Counted from the stretch's first letter, positions 1 to 6,702 are shown. The stretch: DNA of 15,687 bases from Candidatus Aenigmatarchaeota archaeon (GCA_023139785.1 JAGLMX010000002.1:1-15687); one strand, 5' to 3'. Notes: generated by a model not told the origin, from the sequence alone. Made by a program: numbers and translations.

Positions 1-78
1 TTAACTTTTCACAGATTATGCTCTTAAAGCGATTCTGCACAAAAAATAGGTCTATTAACATGCAAAGCCACTGCTTTT

Positions 79-918
79 CTAGCAATCAGTAATTTCCTGC
101 TCTGTCGTAAACTGGACATCTTTGCCTGTTTTTTCAACTACTGCAATAGTGTACGGCTGTGTGAGCGCCTGTGTCACAGAACACCTTTGCCCGGGAGAAA
201 CTTCTTTTAGAAAAACTTCGAGCGCACTCTCAGTCTCAATTATTTTATTTACACTGATGCTATGGCCTCCTGAAGAGTGCTCGCCCTGAAACACGGCCAG
301 CACAAGGTTCTCTGAAAAATTAATACCCGGAAGTGATTGGGTAGTGTCCATACTCCACCAAAAAGTATCCCATTCAACAAGGTTGTCTATCACATGGTTT
401 TTCTTTTCATATTGATTGCTGTAAATACCGGTTCGTATTGTTTCAAAAGAAATGTCTTTTTCATACTTTGTTATTGGCACTTGTGCGACTGCTTTAGAAA
501 CAATAAATGTCAAAACATAATCTGAAAGCCTGATTCCTGAATTGTCTTTAGGATATGGGCTAACTCCAGCCAGCTCCACAACATATTTGTCAACAGTTAT
601 TTTCGACGTGTGACCAATGCTTTGTCTCCAGTCAGATATGTTGTAAACGCCGAGAATTTCGGTCCCTTTTGAAATCATGATTTCTGCTACAACCTCTCCG
701 GATACAGCACATCGAAAATCAGTCGGGCATCTGGAGTCATCTACCAAATTCAATAACTCTATGCCCAGATTTTCGGTCTCCAGAAATGCCTGCTGATTGA
801 CACCTATTTGAAACGGTATGCCTATGTCAGCAGCAGCAACTGACAGTGTTTCCTGCTCTGTGCATCCGCTGGCAAGAATCATAAGTGCAATAATTCCGAG
901 AATAATGTGCCTTTGCAT
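79..918 (-). CDS. Lipoprotein with a PrcB-like C-terminal domain
   Basis: Predicted 279-residue secreted lipoprotein. Residues 1-18 form a hydrophobic signal ending LASG before Cys19, a lipobox-like site, so the mature protein should be lipid-anchored outside the membrane. A DSRCP motif at 61-65 followed by Cys70 and a glycine matches a short motif seen in many bacterial envelope lipoproteins. Residues about 160-270, with LPGINFSENLVLAVF and a GEHSSGGHSI segment, resemble the C-terminal domain of PrcB, the accessory subunit of a treponemal protease complex. The open frame reaches further upstream, but that part would overlap the gene ending at 978 and lacks a signal peptide at its start. The ATG at 918 puts the signal at the N-terminus; an ATG at 939 is an alternative. 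It lies 59 bases after the upstream membrane-protein gene and is probably co-transcribed. The domain calls come from motif memory; the exact role is unknown. Confidence 0.75.
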   Translation of the reverse strand: MQRHIILGIIALMILASGCTEQETLSVAAADIGIPFQIGVNQQAFLETENLGIELLNLVDDSRCPTDFRCAVSGEVVAEIMISKGTEILGVYNISDWRQSIGHTSKITVDKYVVELAGVSPYPKDNSGIRLSDYVLTFIVSKAVAQVPITKYEKDISFETIRTGIYSNQYEKKNHVIDNLVEWDTFWWSMDTTQSLPGINFSENLVLAVFQGEHSSGGHSISVNKIIETESALEVFLKEVSPGQRCSVTQALTQPYTIAVVEKTGKDVQFTTEQEITDC

Positions 919-977
919 AACGGTATATTGTCCGAACATGCTTAAAAACGTTGCTTTGTATGATTTGCGTGAATAAT

Positions 978-1730
978 TCAGGTAATTACAGACATAATCG
1001 GCTCTGCGAAATTTTTGAAAAGCCAATAGTTGAAAGCAAGTGCTGTAACTGTAAACGAAATATGCTGAAATAAGTCCGGGCGAAGTTTTGAGAAAAGGGC
1101 ATTCATCATAATCACATAGATCAGAGTGCATGCAATTCCAAGCTGAAAGATGCCATTTACCGGAATAAATGGAATCATAAAAGCGATTAGGCCATAACCT
1201 AATGAAGGCAAAACCGCTGTGTCAAATTGCTGGGAGCTTGAGCGCCTGAGTGCCGAGCCAATGAGTGACGATACCGGGCCGACCACTAAAGCTGCCCTCC
1301 AGTCGTACGCTGCTGCTGACAGTACGGTAACGAAAAGAACAAGGTCAAAGCCGACAACAAAAGGGATGAAATCCTGGGGCATCTTTGATACAGCTGCGAT
1401 AGCAATAAAGATGAGAACCACATAAAACGGCATAACCTGCTTGTAAAACAGGATAGTTATTATCACAGCAATAAGCACAACAGAAGCCTTTCTGTTGCCC
1501 CGAAAATAATCATGCGCTTTTTTAAGCCATGAGAGCTGCTCTTTTTGGACATTCCCGGCAGATGAAACCGCAGAATCCTTTGCTTCAAACTCCTTGATTG
1601 GGCGCGAATTTCCGGCTTTCTGCACTTTCTGTAAAGGCGGGCGTACTTTCTGGTGCTGCACTTTTTCTGATGCATGTTCTTTTGGTGAGAGAAACGAAAG
1701 AATTTTTGATATAATCCTGCCAAAAGCCAT
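978..1730 (-). CDS. Polytopic membrane protein with charged N-terminal tail
   Basis: I do not recognise a named family. The 250-residue protein has a hydrophilic, Lys/Gln-rich N-terminal region (about 1-80), probably cytoplasmic. About six or seven hydrophobic segments follow, near residues 83-96, 100-116, 123-141, 145-160, 173-190, 193-210 and 222-240. No catalytic motif is visible. A minus-strand TATA-like stretch at about 1747-1758 lies about 22-25 bases before the ATG at 1730, which suggests a leaderless transcript and supports this start. The lipoprotein gene follows 59 bases downstream on the same strand, so the two may form an envelope operon. Confidence 0.7.
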   Translation of the reverse strand: MAFGRIISKILSFLSPKEHASEKVQHQKVRPPLQKVQKAGNSRPIKEFEAKDSAVSSAGNVQKEQLSWLKKAHDYFRGNRKASVVLIAVIITILFYKQVMPFYVVLIFIAIAAVSKMPQDFIPFVVGFDLVLFVTVLSAAAYDWRAALVVGPVSSLIGSALRRSSSQQFDTAVLPSLGYGLIAFMIPFIPVNGIFQLGIACTLIYVIMMNALFSKLRPDLFQHISFTVTALAFNYWLFKNFAEPIMSVIT

Positions 1731-1760
1731 TCAATCACACCAGTCTTTATCTATAGTAGA

Positions 1761-1798
1761 ATATGCCAGATATAATAAAAACATGTTTTCGGGCATAT
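1761..1798. repeat. Nested inverted repeat with central palindrome
   Basis: The 7-base arms ATATGCC (1761-1767) and GGCATAT (1792-1798) flank the perfect 12-base palindrome AAAACATGTTTT (1778-1789). It lies about 30-70 bases upstream of the membrane-protein start at 1730, next to its TATA-like sequence, so an operator role is possible. No regulator is known. Confidence 0.4.
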
Positions 1799-1993
1799 CA
1801 TAGTAAAAGACTGCACAAAAAAACAAAAAACAGGTAGCTTGTGGGCTGAAAACAATTTAATTTCAGAGTTCACGATAAGGAAAATAGCCCAACTAACAAC
1901 GTCATCTTACACGAATGCACTTTAACAATTGTAGATAAACAAATCCGCCCACATTACATTATGCGCCCATCCAGGTCGATGAATTTATTTTTT

Positions 1994-2025
1994 ATTGTCA
2001 TGACAATTATTGTGTTTACAATAAT
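1994..2025. repeat. Overlapping palindrome and hairpin
   Basis: ATTGTCATGACAAT (1994-2007) is its own reverse complement. It shares two bases with the next hairpin, whose arms ATTATTGT (2006-2013) and ACAATAAT (2018-2025) close a GTTT loop. The two structures therefore compete. No gene lies immediately downstream on either strand. Confidence 0.4.
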
Positions 2026-2155
2026 GTATGAAGATTTCTGCGTCATGCTATTGAAGTAATTTTGTGGGGTTCATGTACTTGTATTCCTCAATCCACAATT
2101 AATCGTACTTTTCCTATTCTTCATAGAACAGCCATAATCGAAACATCTAAATATA

Positions 2156-2282
2156 TGCCGAGGGCGGGCTTCGAACCCGCGACTTCCAGATTTCTTAGCG
2201 CCTCGTAAATCATATTCCTTGCGGAATCATAACTCATATTCGCATATGAGTCTGGCGCTCTAGCCAACTGAGCCACCTCGGC
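2156..2282 (-). tRNA. tRNA-Met (CAT), elongator type, with a 53-base intron
   Basis: Acceptor stem GCCGAGG/CCTCGGC is perfect with discriminator A. The D-arm is GCTC/GAGC, the T-arm GCGGG/CCCGC around TTCGAAG, and the anticodon stem CCAGA/TCTGG. Exon 1 is 2245-2282 and exon 2 is 2156-2191. The intron at 2192-2244 sits after position 37, the usual archaeal site. Splicing gives the loop CTCATAA with anticodon CAT and a 74-base mature tRNA. The body resembles archaeal elongator tRNA-Met, whose genes often carry an intron; tRNA-Ile2 (CAT with a modified C) is less likely. A bulge-helix-bulge can be drawn: CTCA against TAAG (one C-A mismatch), flanked by bulges TAT and AAA, with GCG/CGC inside the intron. 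CCA is not encoded. Confidence 0.93.
2192..2244 (-). other. tRNA-Met intron
   Basis: The boundaries are inferred from the bulge-helix-bulge and from restoring a seven-base anticodon loop. The intron carries a hairpin with arms ATTCC/GGAAT and a GCAA tetraloop (2214-2227 on the minus strand). Its first bases can also pair with the anticodon region (2232-2251): an 8-bp stem closed by GCGA that would hide the 5' splice site. Confidence 0.75.
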
Positions 2283-2366
2283 ATCTTTTTCGAGCGAAGC
2301 CAAAAATGGTATGCTCACAACCTTTTTGAGTTGAGCCGGAAAAGCAATCTCACTATCGTTCGAATG

Positions 2367-2387
2367 TTTCCAAACTTCGTTTGGAAA
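2367..2387. repeat. Hairpin in the tRNA spacer
   Basis: The 9-base perfect arms TTTCCAAAC (2367-2375) and GTTTGGAAA (2379-2387) close a three-base loop, midway between the two tRNA genes. Confidence 0.45.
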
Positions 2388-2429
2388 AGCTTGAAAAGCC
2401 TCTCCAAATGAACTTGTGGATTTTCATGA

Positions 2430-2463
2430 CCTCAGAAATGACGACAATTGCACATTTCTGAGG
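2430..2463. repeat. Hairpin just downstream of tRNA-Ile
   Basis: The 11-base perfect arms CCTCAGAAATG (2430-2440) and CATTTCTGAGG (2453-2463) enclose a 12-base loop. On the minus strand it begins 11 bases after the 3' end of tRNA-Ile. It could mark the processed spacer of a tRNA-Ile to tRNA-Met transcript. There is no T-run directly after it, so it is not a convincing terminator. Confidence 0.45.
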
Positions 2464-2474
2464 CGAGCACGAAG

Positions 2475-2549
2475 TGGTCCGAGTGAGATTTGAACTCACG
2501 ACCCCCACGTTATCAGCGTGGTGCTCTAACCAGACTGAGCCACCGGACC
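2475..2549 (-). tRNA. tRNA-Ile (GAT)
   Basis: A complete 75-base cloverleaf. The acceptor is GGTCCGG/TCGGACC with a G-U at 7-66 and discriminator A. The D-arm is GCTC/GAGC, the anticodon stem CCACG/CGTGG with loop CTGATAA (anticodon GAT), and the T-arm GTGAG/CTCAC around TTCAAAT. There is no intron and no encoded CCA. It lies 192 bases upstream of tRNA-Met on the same strand and may be co-transcribed. Confidence 0.95.
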
Positions 2550-2613
2550 GTTTTTAATGAGCGAGCGCGAAATCAGCACGCTCACCTTGATTTCGATGCG
2601 AGCCATTAAAAAC
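2550..2613. repeat. Long inverted repeat abutting the 5' end of tRNA-Ile
   Basis: Outer arms GTTTTTAATG (2550-2559) and CATTAAAAAC (2604-2613) pair over 10 bp. Inner arms CGAAATCA (2568-2575) and TGATTTCG (2588-2595) pair over 8 bp. They are separated by an 8x8 internal loop and closed by a 12-base loop. The repeat ends exactly where the tRNA-Ile body starts, so in the precursor it would form a hairpin leader at the RNase P cleavage site. Confidence 0.5.
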
Positions 2614-2683
2614 ATTCGCATAAATCACAAATAGCGTATTCTGAATGAATTTATATAAAATAATGAATGATAAACCGAAATTC

Positions 2684-2694
2684 AAATATAAATA
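2684..2694 (+). promoter_or_regulatory. TATA box of the amidoligase operon
   Basis: AAATATAAATA is centred about 34 bases before the ATG at 2724. This predicts a transcript with a leader of only several bases and supports the 2724 start over an upstream in-frame ATG at 2667. Confidence 0.5.
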
Positions 2695-2723
2695 CCTCAT
2701 GTTTCAATCTGTTTCTGTTGTGT

Positions 2724-3110
2724 ATGAAGAAGAAAGAAATTCTGGGCCTTGTTGAAGACGTCATTATTGAAGGCACAAAAAAAGTGCATGCAAGGGCATT
2801 AATAGACACAGGGGCAACAAGAAGCTCTGTTGATACCGCAATCGCTGAAAAAGCCGGTCTTGGCCCTGTAATCGGGAGTGTTGCAGTCAAAAAGGCGCAC
2901 ACCCCTGAAAAACAAACGCGCGTTCAGATTGCAGGAAAACTTATTCTTCGTGAGAATCGCTTTGATGTAAACTTTACGGTCTCTGATCGCTCAAAGATGT
3001 TTACGCCCGTGCTAATAGGGCGCGATGTACTTTTTTCTAACTTTCTGGTTGATGTTGAAAAAACGCATTTTTCTAATAAAATAACAGACCTGCGGGAACG
3101 AGGGGATTGA
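2724..3110 (+). CDS. Retropepsin-like aspartic protease (RimB/Zn_protease family, PF05618-like)
   Basis: The 128-residue protein has the aspartic protease signature at 26-32 (LIDTGAT, catalytic Asp28). A C-terminal block follows: SDRSKM at 87-92, LIGRDVL at 97-103, then FLVDVEK. This order is diagnostic of the retropepsin-like family linked to RimK ligases and annotated as ATP-dependent zinc protease or RimB. Enzymes of this fold act as dimers, and a single-domain length of 128 residues fits. The likely role is hydrolysis of a peptide or isopeptide bond made by the ATP-grasp partner; the substrate is unknown. ATG 2724 is chosen because it lies just after the TATA-predicted transcription start and gives the family N-terminus. 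It overlaps or nearly abuts the next gene, depending on which TTG that gene uses. Confidence 0.85.
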   Translation: MKKKEILGLVEDVIIEGTKKVHARALIDTGATRSSVDTAIAEKAGLGPVIGSVAVKKAHTPEKQTRVQIAGKLILRENRFDVNFTVSDRSKMFTPVLIGRDVLFSNFLVDVEKTHFSNKITDLRERGD

Positions 3111-3112
3111 AT

Positions 3113-3979
3113 TTGAAAATTTGCATTCTCGGACCAAAAAAAACAGGTGAAAGCGAAATAAAGCTTATAGAAGAAGCAAAAAATATTTTTGAAAAAGTGC
3201 TTTATGTGCCTATTTCAAATGTGCGCATAGAGTGCACAGGCAAAAAGCCGGCTCCATATTACAAAGACACCAACCTCCTTGAATTTGATGTATTTTTACC
3301 CAGGATATTCAAAAAGGCCTCTGACATGGGCTATGTTCTCATGAAAACCCTTGAGGGAGACATGAAATACAGCCCCCTAAACCACCGCTCAGTACTGTTT
3401 GGCTACAATGAGTTCCTTCTGCCCATGCAACTGCGCGAAAACGGCATCCCGTCACTCAAAAGCTACTTTGCAATGTCGCGCCTAGCCCTTGAAAAAACAA
3501 TAAGCGACCTAAAATACCCTATTGTCCTCAAGTTACCCTATGACAAGAAAGGAGAAATAATAATTGATTCTGAGGAAACTGCAAAAGGAGTGTTTGATGC
3601 TGTAGAAGAGTTGTCTCAACCCCTTCTTGTTCAGGATTTTGCAGGAAAGGCAGATTCCATAGATGCCCTTGTTGCAGGCAAGAAGATCTTTGCCCTGAAA
3701 AACAAAAAGTTGCCTGCAAGGCTGAGCAAAATAGAGACAAAAACAATACTTCGCGCATCAAAAGCCATCAATGCCTCTGTCTCTGAAATAAATTGCCTGC
3801 GCACAGAGGAAGGCCTTCTTGTGCATGGGGCAAATATCTGCCCAAATTTAACGAAATACGAGCCTGAATTCGGGCCTGTATCACGAGAGGTACTGCGCCA
3901 TCTGCATGCGGCAGCTGCGGTGCATTATGAATTTGGAGTAATCAAGTTCCTAAAATGGTTTGAGCGTGGAATGCCATGA
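3113..3979 (+). CDS. Degenerate RimK-like ATP-grasp protein, probably catalytically inactive
   Basis: The 288-residue protein aligns along its length with the next gene product, sharing the N-terminal pre-ATP-grasp region, an FLPRIF segment and the ATP-grasp core order. Key positions are altered. The glycine-rich loop after Lys140 is YDKKGE instead of GSGGRG. The RxNL segment is absent. The Asp metal ligand is Glu225. The ligand Glu before the conserved Asn is glycine (HGANI, Asn241). A structural or regulatory partner of the active paralogue is the simplest reading; an enzyme with altered chemistry is possible. The start is TTG 3113, seven bases after GAGGGG (3100-3105). TTG 3107, two codons earlier and overlapping the previous stop, is the alternative. 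It overlaps the next gene by four bases (ATGA), indicating translational coupling. Confidence 0.8.
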   Translation: MKICILGPKKTGESEIKLIEEAKNIFEKVLYVPISNVRIECTGKKPAPYYKDTNLLEFDVFLPRIFKKASDMGYVLMKTLEGDMKYSPLNHRSVLFGYNEFLLPMQLRENGIPSLKSYFAMSRLALEKTISDLKYPIVLKLPYDKKGEIIIDSEETAKGVFDAVEELSQPLLVQDFAGKADSIDALVAGKKIFALKNKKLPARLSKIETKTILRASKAINASVSEINCLRTEEGLLVHGANICPNLTKYEPEFGPVSREVLRHLHAAAAVHYEFGVIKFLKWFERGMP

Positions 3980-4863
3980 GCGAAAAAAAGCCTAAAGTCC
4001 TTTTCATAGCCCCTGCACAGTCTTCCAAAACAACGCATATGATTCTTGATGAAGCAAAAAAAGAGTTTGACTGCACTCTTGTGCCAATTTACGAGTTGAC
4101 TATTGGCATGAATAAGAGAAAAATAAAAATAATGCATAAAGGCCGCGAACTAAGGGGATACGACTATATTTTTCCACGAATAGATTCTAAGCGCGCTGAA
4201 TATGGGTATGATATCATAAGCGCATTTGACTATACCGGCGTAAAAAAACCATATCAGGCGAAAACCATTCGCATTGCACACGACAAGTTCCTGACCGGTC
4301 TCGTGCTCTCAAAAGAAGGGATTCCTGTACCGAAAACATATCTTGCCAAGACAAAAGAGGCACTTCGTGACATCTCGAAGCAGATAAAATTTCCGGCGAT
4401 GATAAAGCTACTTTCAGGATCAGGAGGGCGGGGAATAATCTATGTGGAAGATATTGACGCCCTTGAGTCTATAATGACTTCTTTTGAAATTCTCGGCCAA
4501 CACATAATCGTGCAGGAGTTTGTTGAGAGCGGCGGCAAAGACATAAGGGTCATTGTTGCAGGAGATACTATTATCGGAGCAATGAAACGCATTGCGAAAA
4601 ACGGCGAAAAACGAGCAAATCTATGCTCTGGCGGTACCGGAGAACGCTATGTTCCGGGCGATGAAATAAAAAAGCTTTCCATAAAAACCGCAAAAGTTCT
4701 TGACGCCAGGCTTTGCGCGGTTGACATTATCGAAAGCTCGAAAGGTCCTGTGGTTCTTGAGGCAAACATAAATTTCGGCATACAAGGCATTACAAAGGCA
4801 ACTGACTCTAACATTGCAAAAAAAATTGTCGAATTCATATCTGATGAGCTGAAAAACAAATAG
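3976..4863 (+). CDS. RimK-family ATP-grasp ligase, active-site residues intact
   Basis: The 295-residue protein has a RimK/LysX-type layout. A pre-ATP-grasp domain occupies about 1-100, and the ATP-grasp fold follows. The core keeps Lys144 and the glycine loop GSGGRG (148-153), QEFVESGGKDIR (180-191), RANL (213-216, Asn215), Asp250 in AVDII, and Glu262/Asn264 in LEANIN. Enzymes of this family ligate an amino acid, often glutamate, to a carboxylate through an acyl phosphate. Products include modified protein tails, gamma- or alpha-glutamyl cofactors and peptide metabolites. No LysW carrier gene is nearby, so a lysine or arginine pathway is not supported. The substrate cannot be read from sequence. 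ATG at 3976 overlaps the previous stop by four bases. The downstream gene starts 13 bases after its stop. Confidence 0.85.
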   Translation: MSEKKPKVLFIAPAQSSKTTHMILDEAKKEFDCTLVPIYELTIGMNKRKIKIMHKGRELRGYDYIFPRIDSKRAEYGYDIISAFDYTGVKKPYQAKTIRIAHDKFLTGLVLSKEGIPVPKTYLAKTKEALRDISKQIKFPAMIKLLSGSGGRGIIYVEDIDALESIMTSFEILGQHIIVQEFVESGGKDIRVIVAGDTIIGAMKRIAKNGEKRANLCSGGTGERYVPGDEIKKLSIKTAKVLDARLCAVDIIESSKGPVVLEANINFGIQGITKATDSNIAKKIVEFISDELKNK

Positions 4864-4876
4864 AGAACGTATTGTT

Positions 4877-5911
4877 ATGAGTGAAATACAAAGCAGTTTT
4901 CTTTATGCAGGGGAAGTTCCCGGAGGTTCTGTGAAAATAAATTATTTTTCGTTTAAGGGTGAAAAAAGCGGGCCAAAAATGTTTTTGGTTGCAGGCATTC
5001 ACGGGCACGAACTTACCGGAATTGAAGTTGCAAGAAGGCTTTGCACTTTCTTCTCGCACCATGATATCGCGGGGGAATTGACAATTGTGCCTGTTGCAAA
5101 CCCGGTTGCATTCTCCACAAAGCAGCGCTGCACAGCCTACGATAATATGGATCTGAACCGTTGTTTCCCGGGAAATCCCCAAGGCAGTATATCAGAAAGA
5201 ATGGGTTATGTGCTGTACAAGTTGTTTAAAGCCCACGACTTCGGCATAGACATTCACGGCGGGCCTGAAGGAAGGCTTCTTCTGCCTCACACGCGCATAA
5301 TCAAGTCAAATGACGTAAAAAAGATAAGAGAGCTTTCGAGGATTTTCGGGACTCTTGTCTCTATGATGAGAAACGGCAGGGAAAGTATGCTTTCAGTTTA
5401 CGCAACAAATGACGGCGTTCCGACAATGCCTGTAGAACTCGGGGAAGCGTACCGGCTTGATGAAAAATTCGTGCAGGCAGGCCTGTTTGGAGTGCTTAAT
5501 GTAATGCGCTATTACGGCATGATAAACGGACAGGCAAACATACCGGATTCACAGTTCGTGCTGAAGACACGGGTAAACCTGCGGACAAAATCAACCGGGC
5601 TTTTCTTCCCAAAAGTGCAGCTTGGAGATTTTGTAAGAAAACGGCAGCTTCTTGCAGAGATTATCAATATGGAAGACGGGAGTGTAGAACGCGTGACATC
5701 AAAAAACAACGGCATTGTGCTTGCTGTACTCACACACAGCATCGCGCTTGCAGGGCAAATGGTCTCAAGTGTTCTTGACTTTGAAGGCTGTGACACAAAT
5801 AAAGTTTCCCTGCAAAGGGGGAAGCACATAATTTACCATAAACGAATCAGCGGGAATGTCATGGAACACTGGAATATGATAAGCCCGGTTCTTTTTCAGA
5901 AAAAATTATGA
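4877..5911 (+). CDS. AstE/aspartoacylase-like zinc carboxypeptidase
   Basis: The 344-residue protein belongs to the M14-like succinylglutamate desuccinylase/aspartoacylase group. The HxxE zinc motif lies in GIHGHELTG (His42, Glu45). MDLNRCFPG at 91-99 carries the conserved Asn-Arg substrate clamp. The third zinc ligand is His127 in DIHGGP, and the general base is Glu187 in PVELG. A C-terminal beta domain (about 225-320) resembles the one in this family. Such enzymes remove acyl or amino-acid groups from amide bonds. As the last gene of an operon with two ATP-grasp proteins and a retropepsin, it probably trims or reverses the ligation product; this is inferred from context. Its stop overlaps by six bases with the stop of the convergent HD gene. 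Confidence 0.85.
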   Translation: MSEIQSSFLYAGEVPGGSVKINYFSFKGEKSGPKMFLVAGIHGHELTGIEVARRLCTFFSHHDIAGELTIVPVANPVAFSTKQRCTAYDNMDLNRCFPGNPQGSISERMGYVLYKLFKAHDFGIDIHGGPEGRLLLPHTRIIKSNDVKKIRELSRIFGTLVSMMRNGRESMLSVYATNDGVPTMPVELGEAYRLDEKFVQAGLFGVLNVMRYYGMINGQANIPDSQFVLKTRVNLRTKSTGLFFPKVQLGDFVRKRQLLAEIINMEDGSVERVTSKNNGIVLAVLTHSIALAGQMVSSVLDFEGCDTNKVSLQRGKHIIYHKRISGNVMEHWNMISPVLFQKKL

Positions 5912-6493
5912 TTTTATGTTTGCTCCGTCGCGTATTTCCTCAATCACCGTCTTAAGGAGAAAATAACTCTTCTGCACATGATGTTTTGTGCTTTCAAAGA
6001 AAATTGACTTGTAATTTTCATCTACGAACTTCTCAAGTGCGCGCACGACCTGCCCTGTGTTTGAGTATGGCAGGTTATGTGAGGTTGTAATGAACTTCAG
6101 AAAACCGTGCATTGAAATGCGCTCTATTGCCTCTGCATCAAAGACGATTTTTTCCTCAATGGTTTCAGGCGCCCCGTTCATTGTCCAGTCGCGCACTGTG
6201 TGGCGCTCGATTATCTTCTTTATTTTCTGGCGCCTTTTGAACTCAACCCCGTTTTCCTCAAGAAATGTGTCGGCAATGTTCGCGCTCTCAGTAGCATGGG
6301 TGGCAATATTCTTTCCGTCAAATGCCACATCATGCATAATTACGGCAAGCTCAATGAGTTCATGGTCTCCGCCATGAATTCTCTGAAGAGAAAGTGCGCT
6401 CTTCAAAACTCTTTCTGCGTGCGGATAACCGGACAATCGGTCAGAGCCCATTTTATTCACTACAAATTTTTTTGCATCTTCTGTGAGCGACAT
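5906..6493 (-). CDS. HD-domain phosphohydrolase
   Basis: The 195-residue protein has the metal-binding pattern of HD hydrolases: His25 (YPHAERV), His54-Asp55 (VIMHDVAF), His66 in HATES, His98 in ERHTV, and Asp119 in VFDAEAIERI. The layout resembles small stand-alone HD proteins of the YedJ type, which act on nucleotides or other phosphoesters. The substrate is unknown. A TATA-like element on the minus strand near 6512-6521 lies about 25 bases before the ATG, suggesting leaderless translation. It is convergent with the amidoligase operon and probably independent of it. Confidence 0.8.
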   Translation of the reverse strand: MSLTEDAKKFVVNKMGSDRLSGYPHAERVLKSALSLQRIHGGDHELIELAVIMHDVAFDGKNIATHATESANIADTFLEENGVEFKRRQKIKKIIERHTVRDWTMNGAPETIEEKIVFDAEAIERISMHGFLKFITTSHNLPYSNTGQVVRALEKFVDENYKSIFFESTKHHVQKSYFLLKTVIEEIRDGANIKS

Positions 6494-6511
6494 ACGGTAA
6501 TATATTCTGCA

Positions 6512-6521
6512 AAATATAAAT
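6512..6521 (-). promoter_or_regulatory. TATA box for the HD-domain gene
   Basis: On the minus strand the sequence reads TTTATATTTT, centred about 24 bases upstream of the ATG at 6493, consistent with a leaderless archaeal mRNA. Confidence 0.4.
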
Positions 6522-6637
6522 TTCTAAGGGCGTCTTTATCTCACACATATCGGTCGCTATTTAGAATGTGATTTTCTCATTTTTGTTTTTAAGGGGGCAA
6601 TAGAACCCTGTTTTTTCACAAAAGCGCGCCAAAAAAC

Positions 6638-6646
6638 TATATATAC
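6638..6646 (+). promoter_or_regulatory. TATA box for the first pilin gene
   Basis: TATATATAC lies about 60 bases upstream of the ATG at 6703, predicting transcription start near 6668 and a leader of about 35 bases. That leader contains the hairpin GAGCAT-ATA-ATGCTC (6672-6686) followed by the Shine-Dalgarno GGAGG (6689-6693), nine bases before the ATG. Confidence 0.5.
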
Positions 6647-6702
6647 CCATTCATCCTTACTTTATTGTGAAGAGCATATAATGCTCACGGAGGGAGATAT
6701 GA

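Larger units (their letters stand above)
1731..2155. other. Gene-free, AT-rich region with nested dyads
   Basis: About 425 bases with no convincing gene. It holds the putative leaderless promoter of the membrane protein at its left edge. A nested dyad lies at 1761-1798: outer arms ATATGCC and GGCATAT around the perfect palindrome AAAACATGTTTT at 1778-1789. The perfect 14-base palindrome ATTGTCATGACAAT is at 1994-2007, and it overlaps a hairpin with arms ATTATTGT (2006-2013) and ACAATAAT (2018-2025). The only small plus-strand ORF is a hydrophobic 32-codon frame at 1961-2059 without a ribosome binding site. Confidence 0.5.

Noticed and set aside
1961..2059. A 32-codon hydrophobic plus-strand ORF that could be a single-helix membrane peptide
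   Set aside because: No ribosome binding site or TATA box at a suitable distance. The sequence is explained by the overlapping AT-rich palindromes at 1994-2025, and AT-rich DNA yields such frames by chance.
2121..2318. A minus-strand ORF of 65 codons
   Set aside because: It runs straight through the tRNA-Met gene and its intron, which explains the sequence better.
2367..2613. A CRISPR array or insertion sequence around the tRNA hairpins
   Set aside because: The hairpins are unlike each other and not regularly spaced, and no cas or transposase gene is present in the window.
3976..4863. Assignment as LysX/ArgX of the carrier-protein lysine or arginine pathway
   Set aside because: No LysW-type carrier gene or other pathway gene is adjacent. 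The retropepsin and AstE-like neighbours point to a different amidoligase system.
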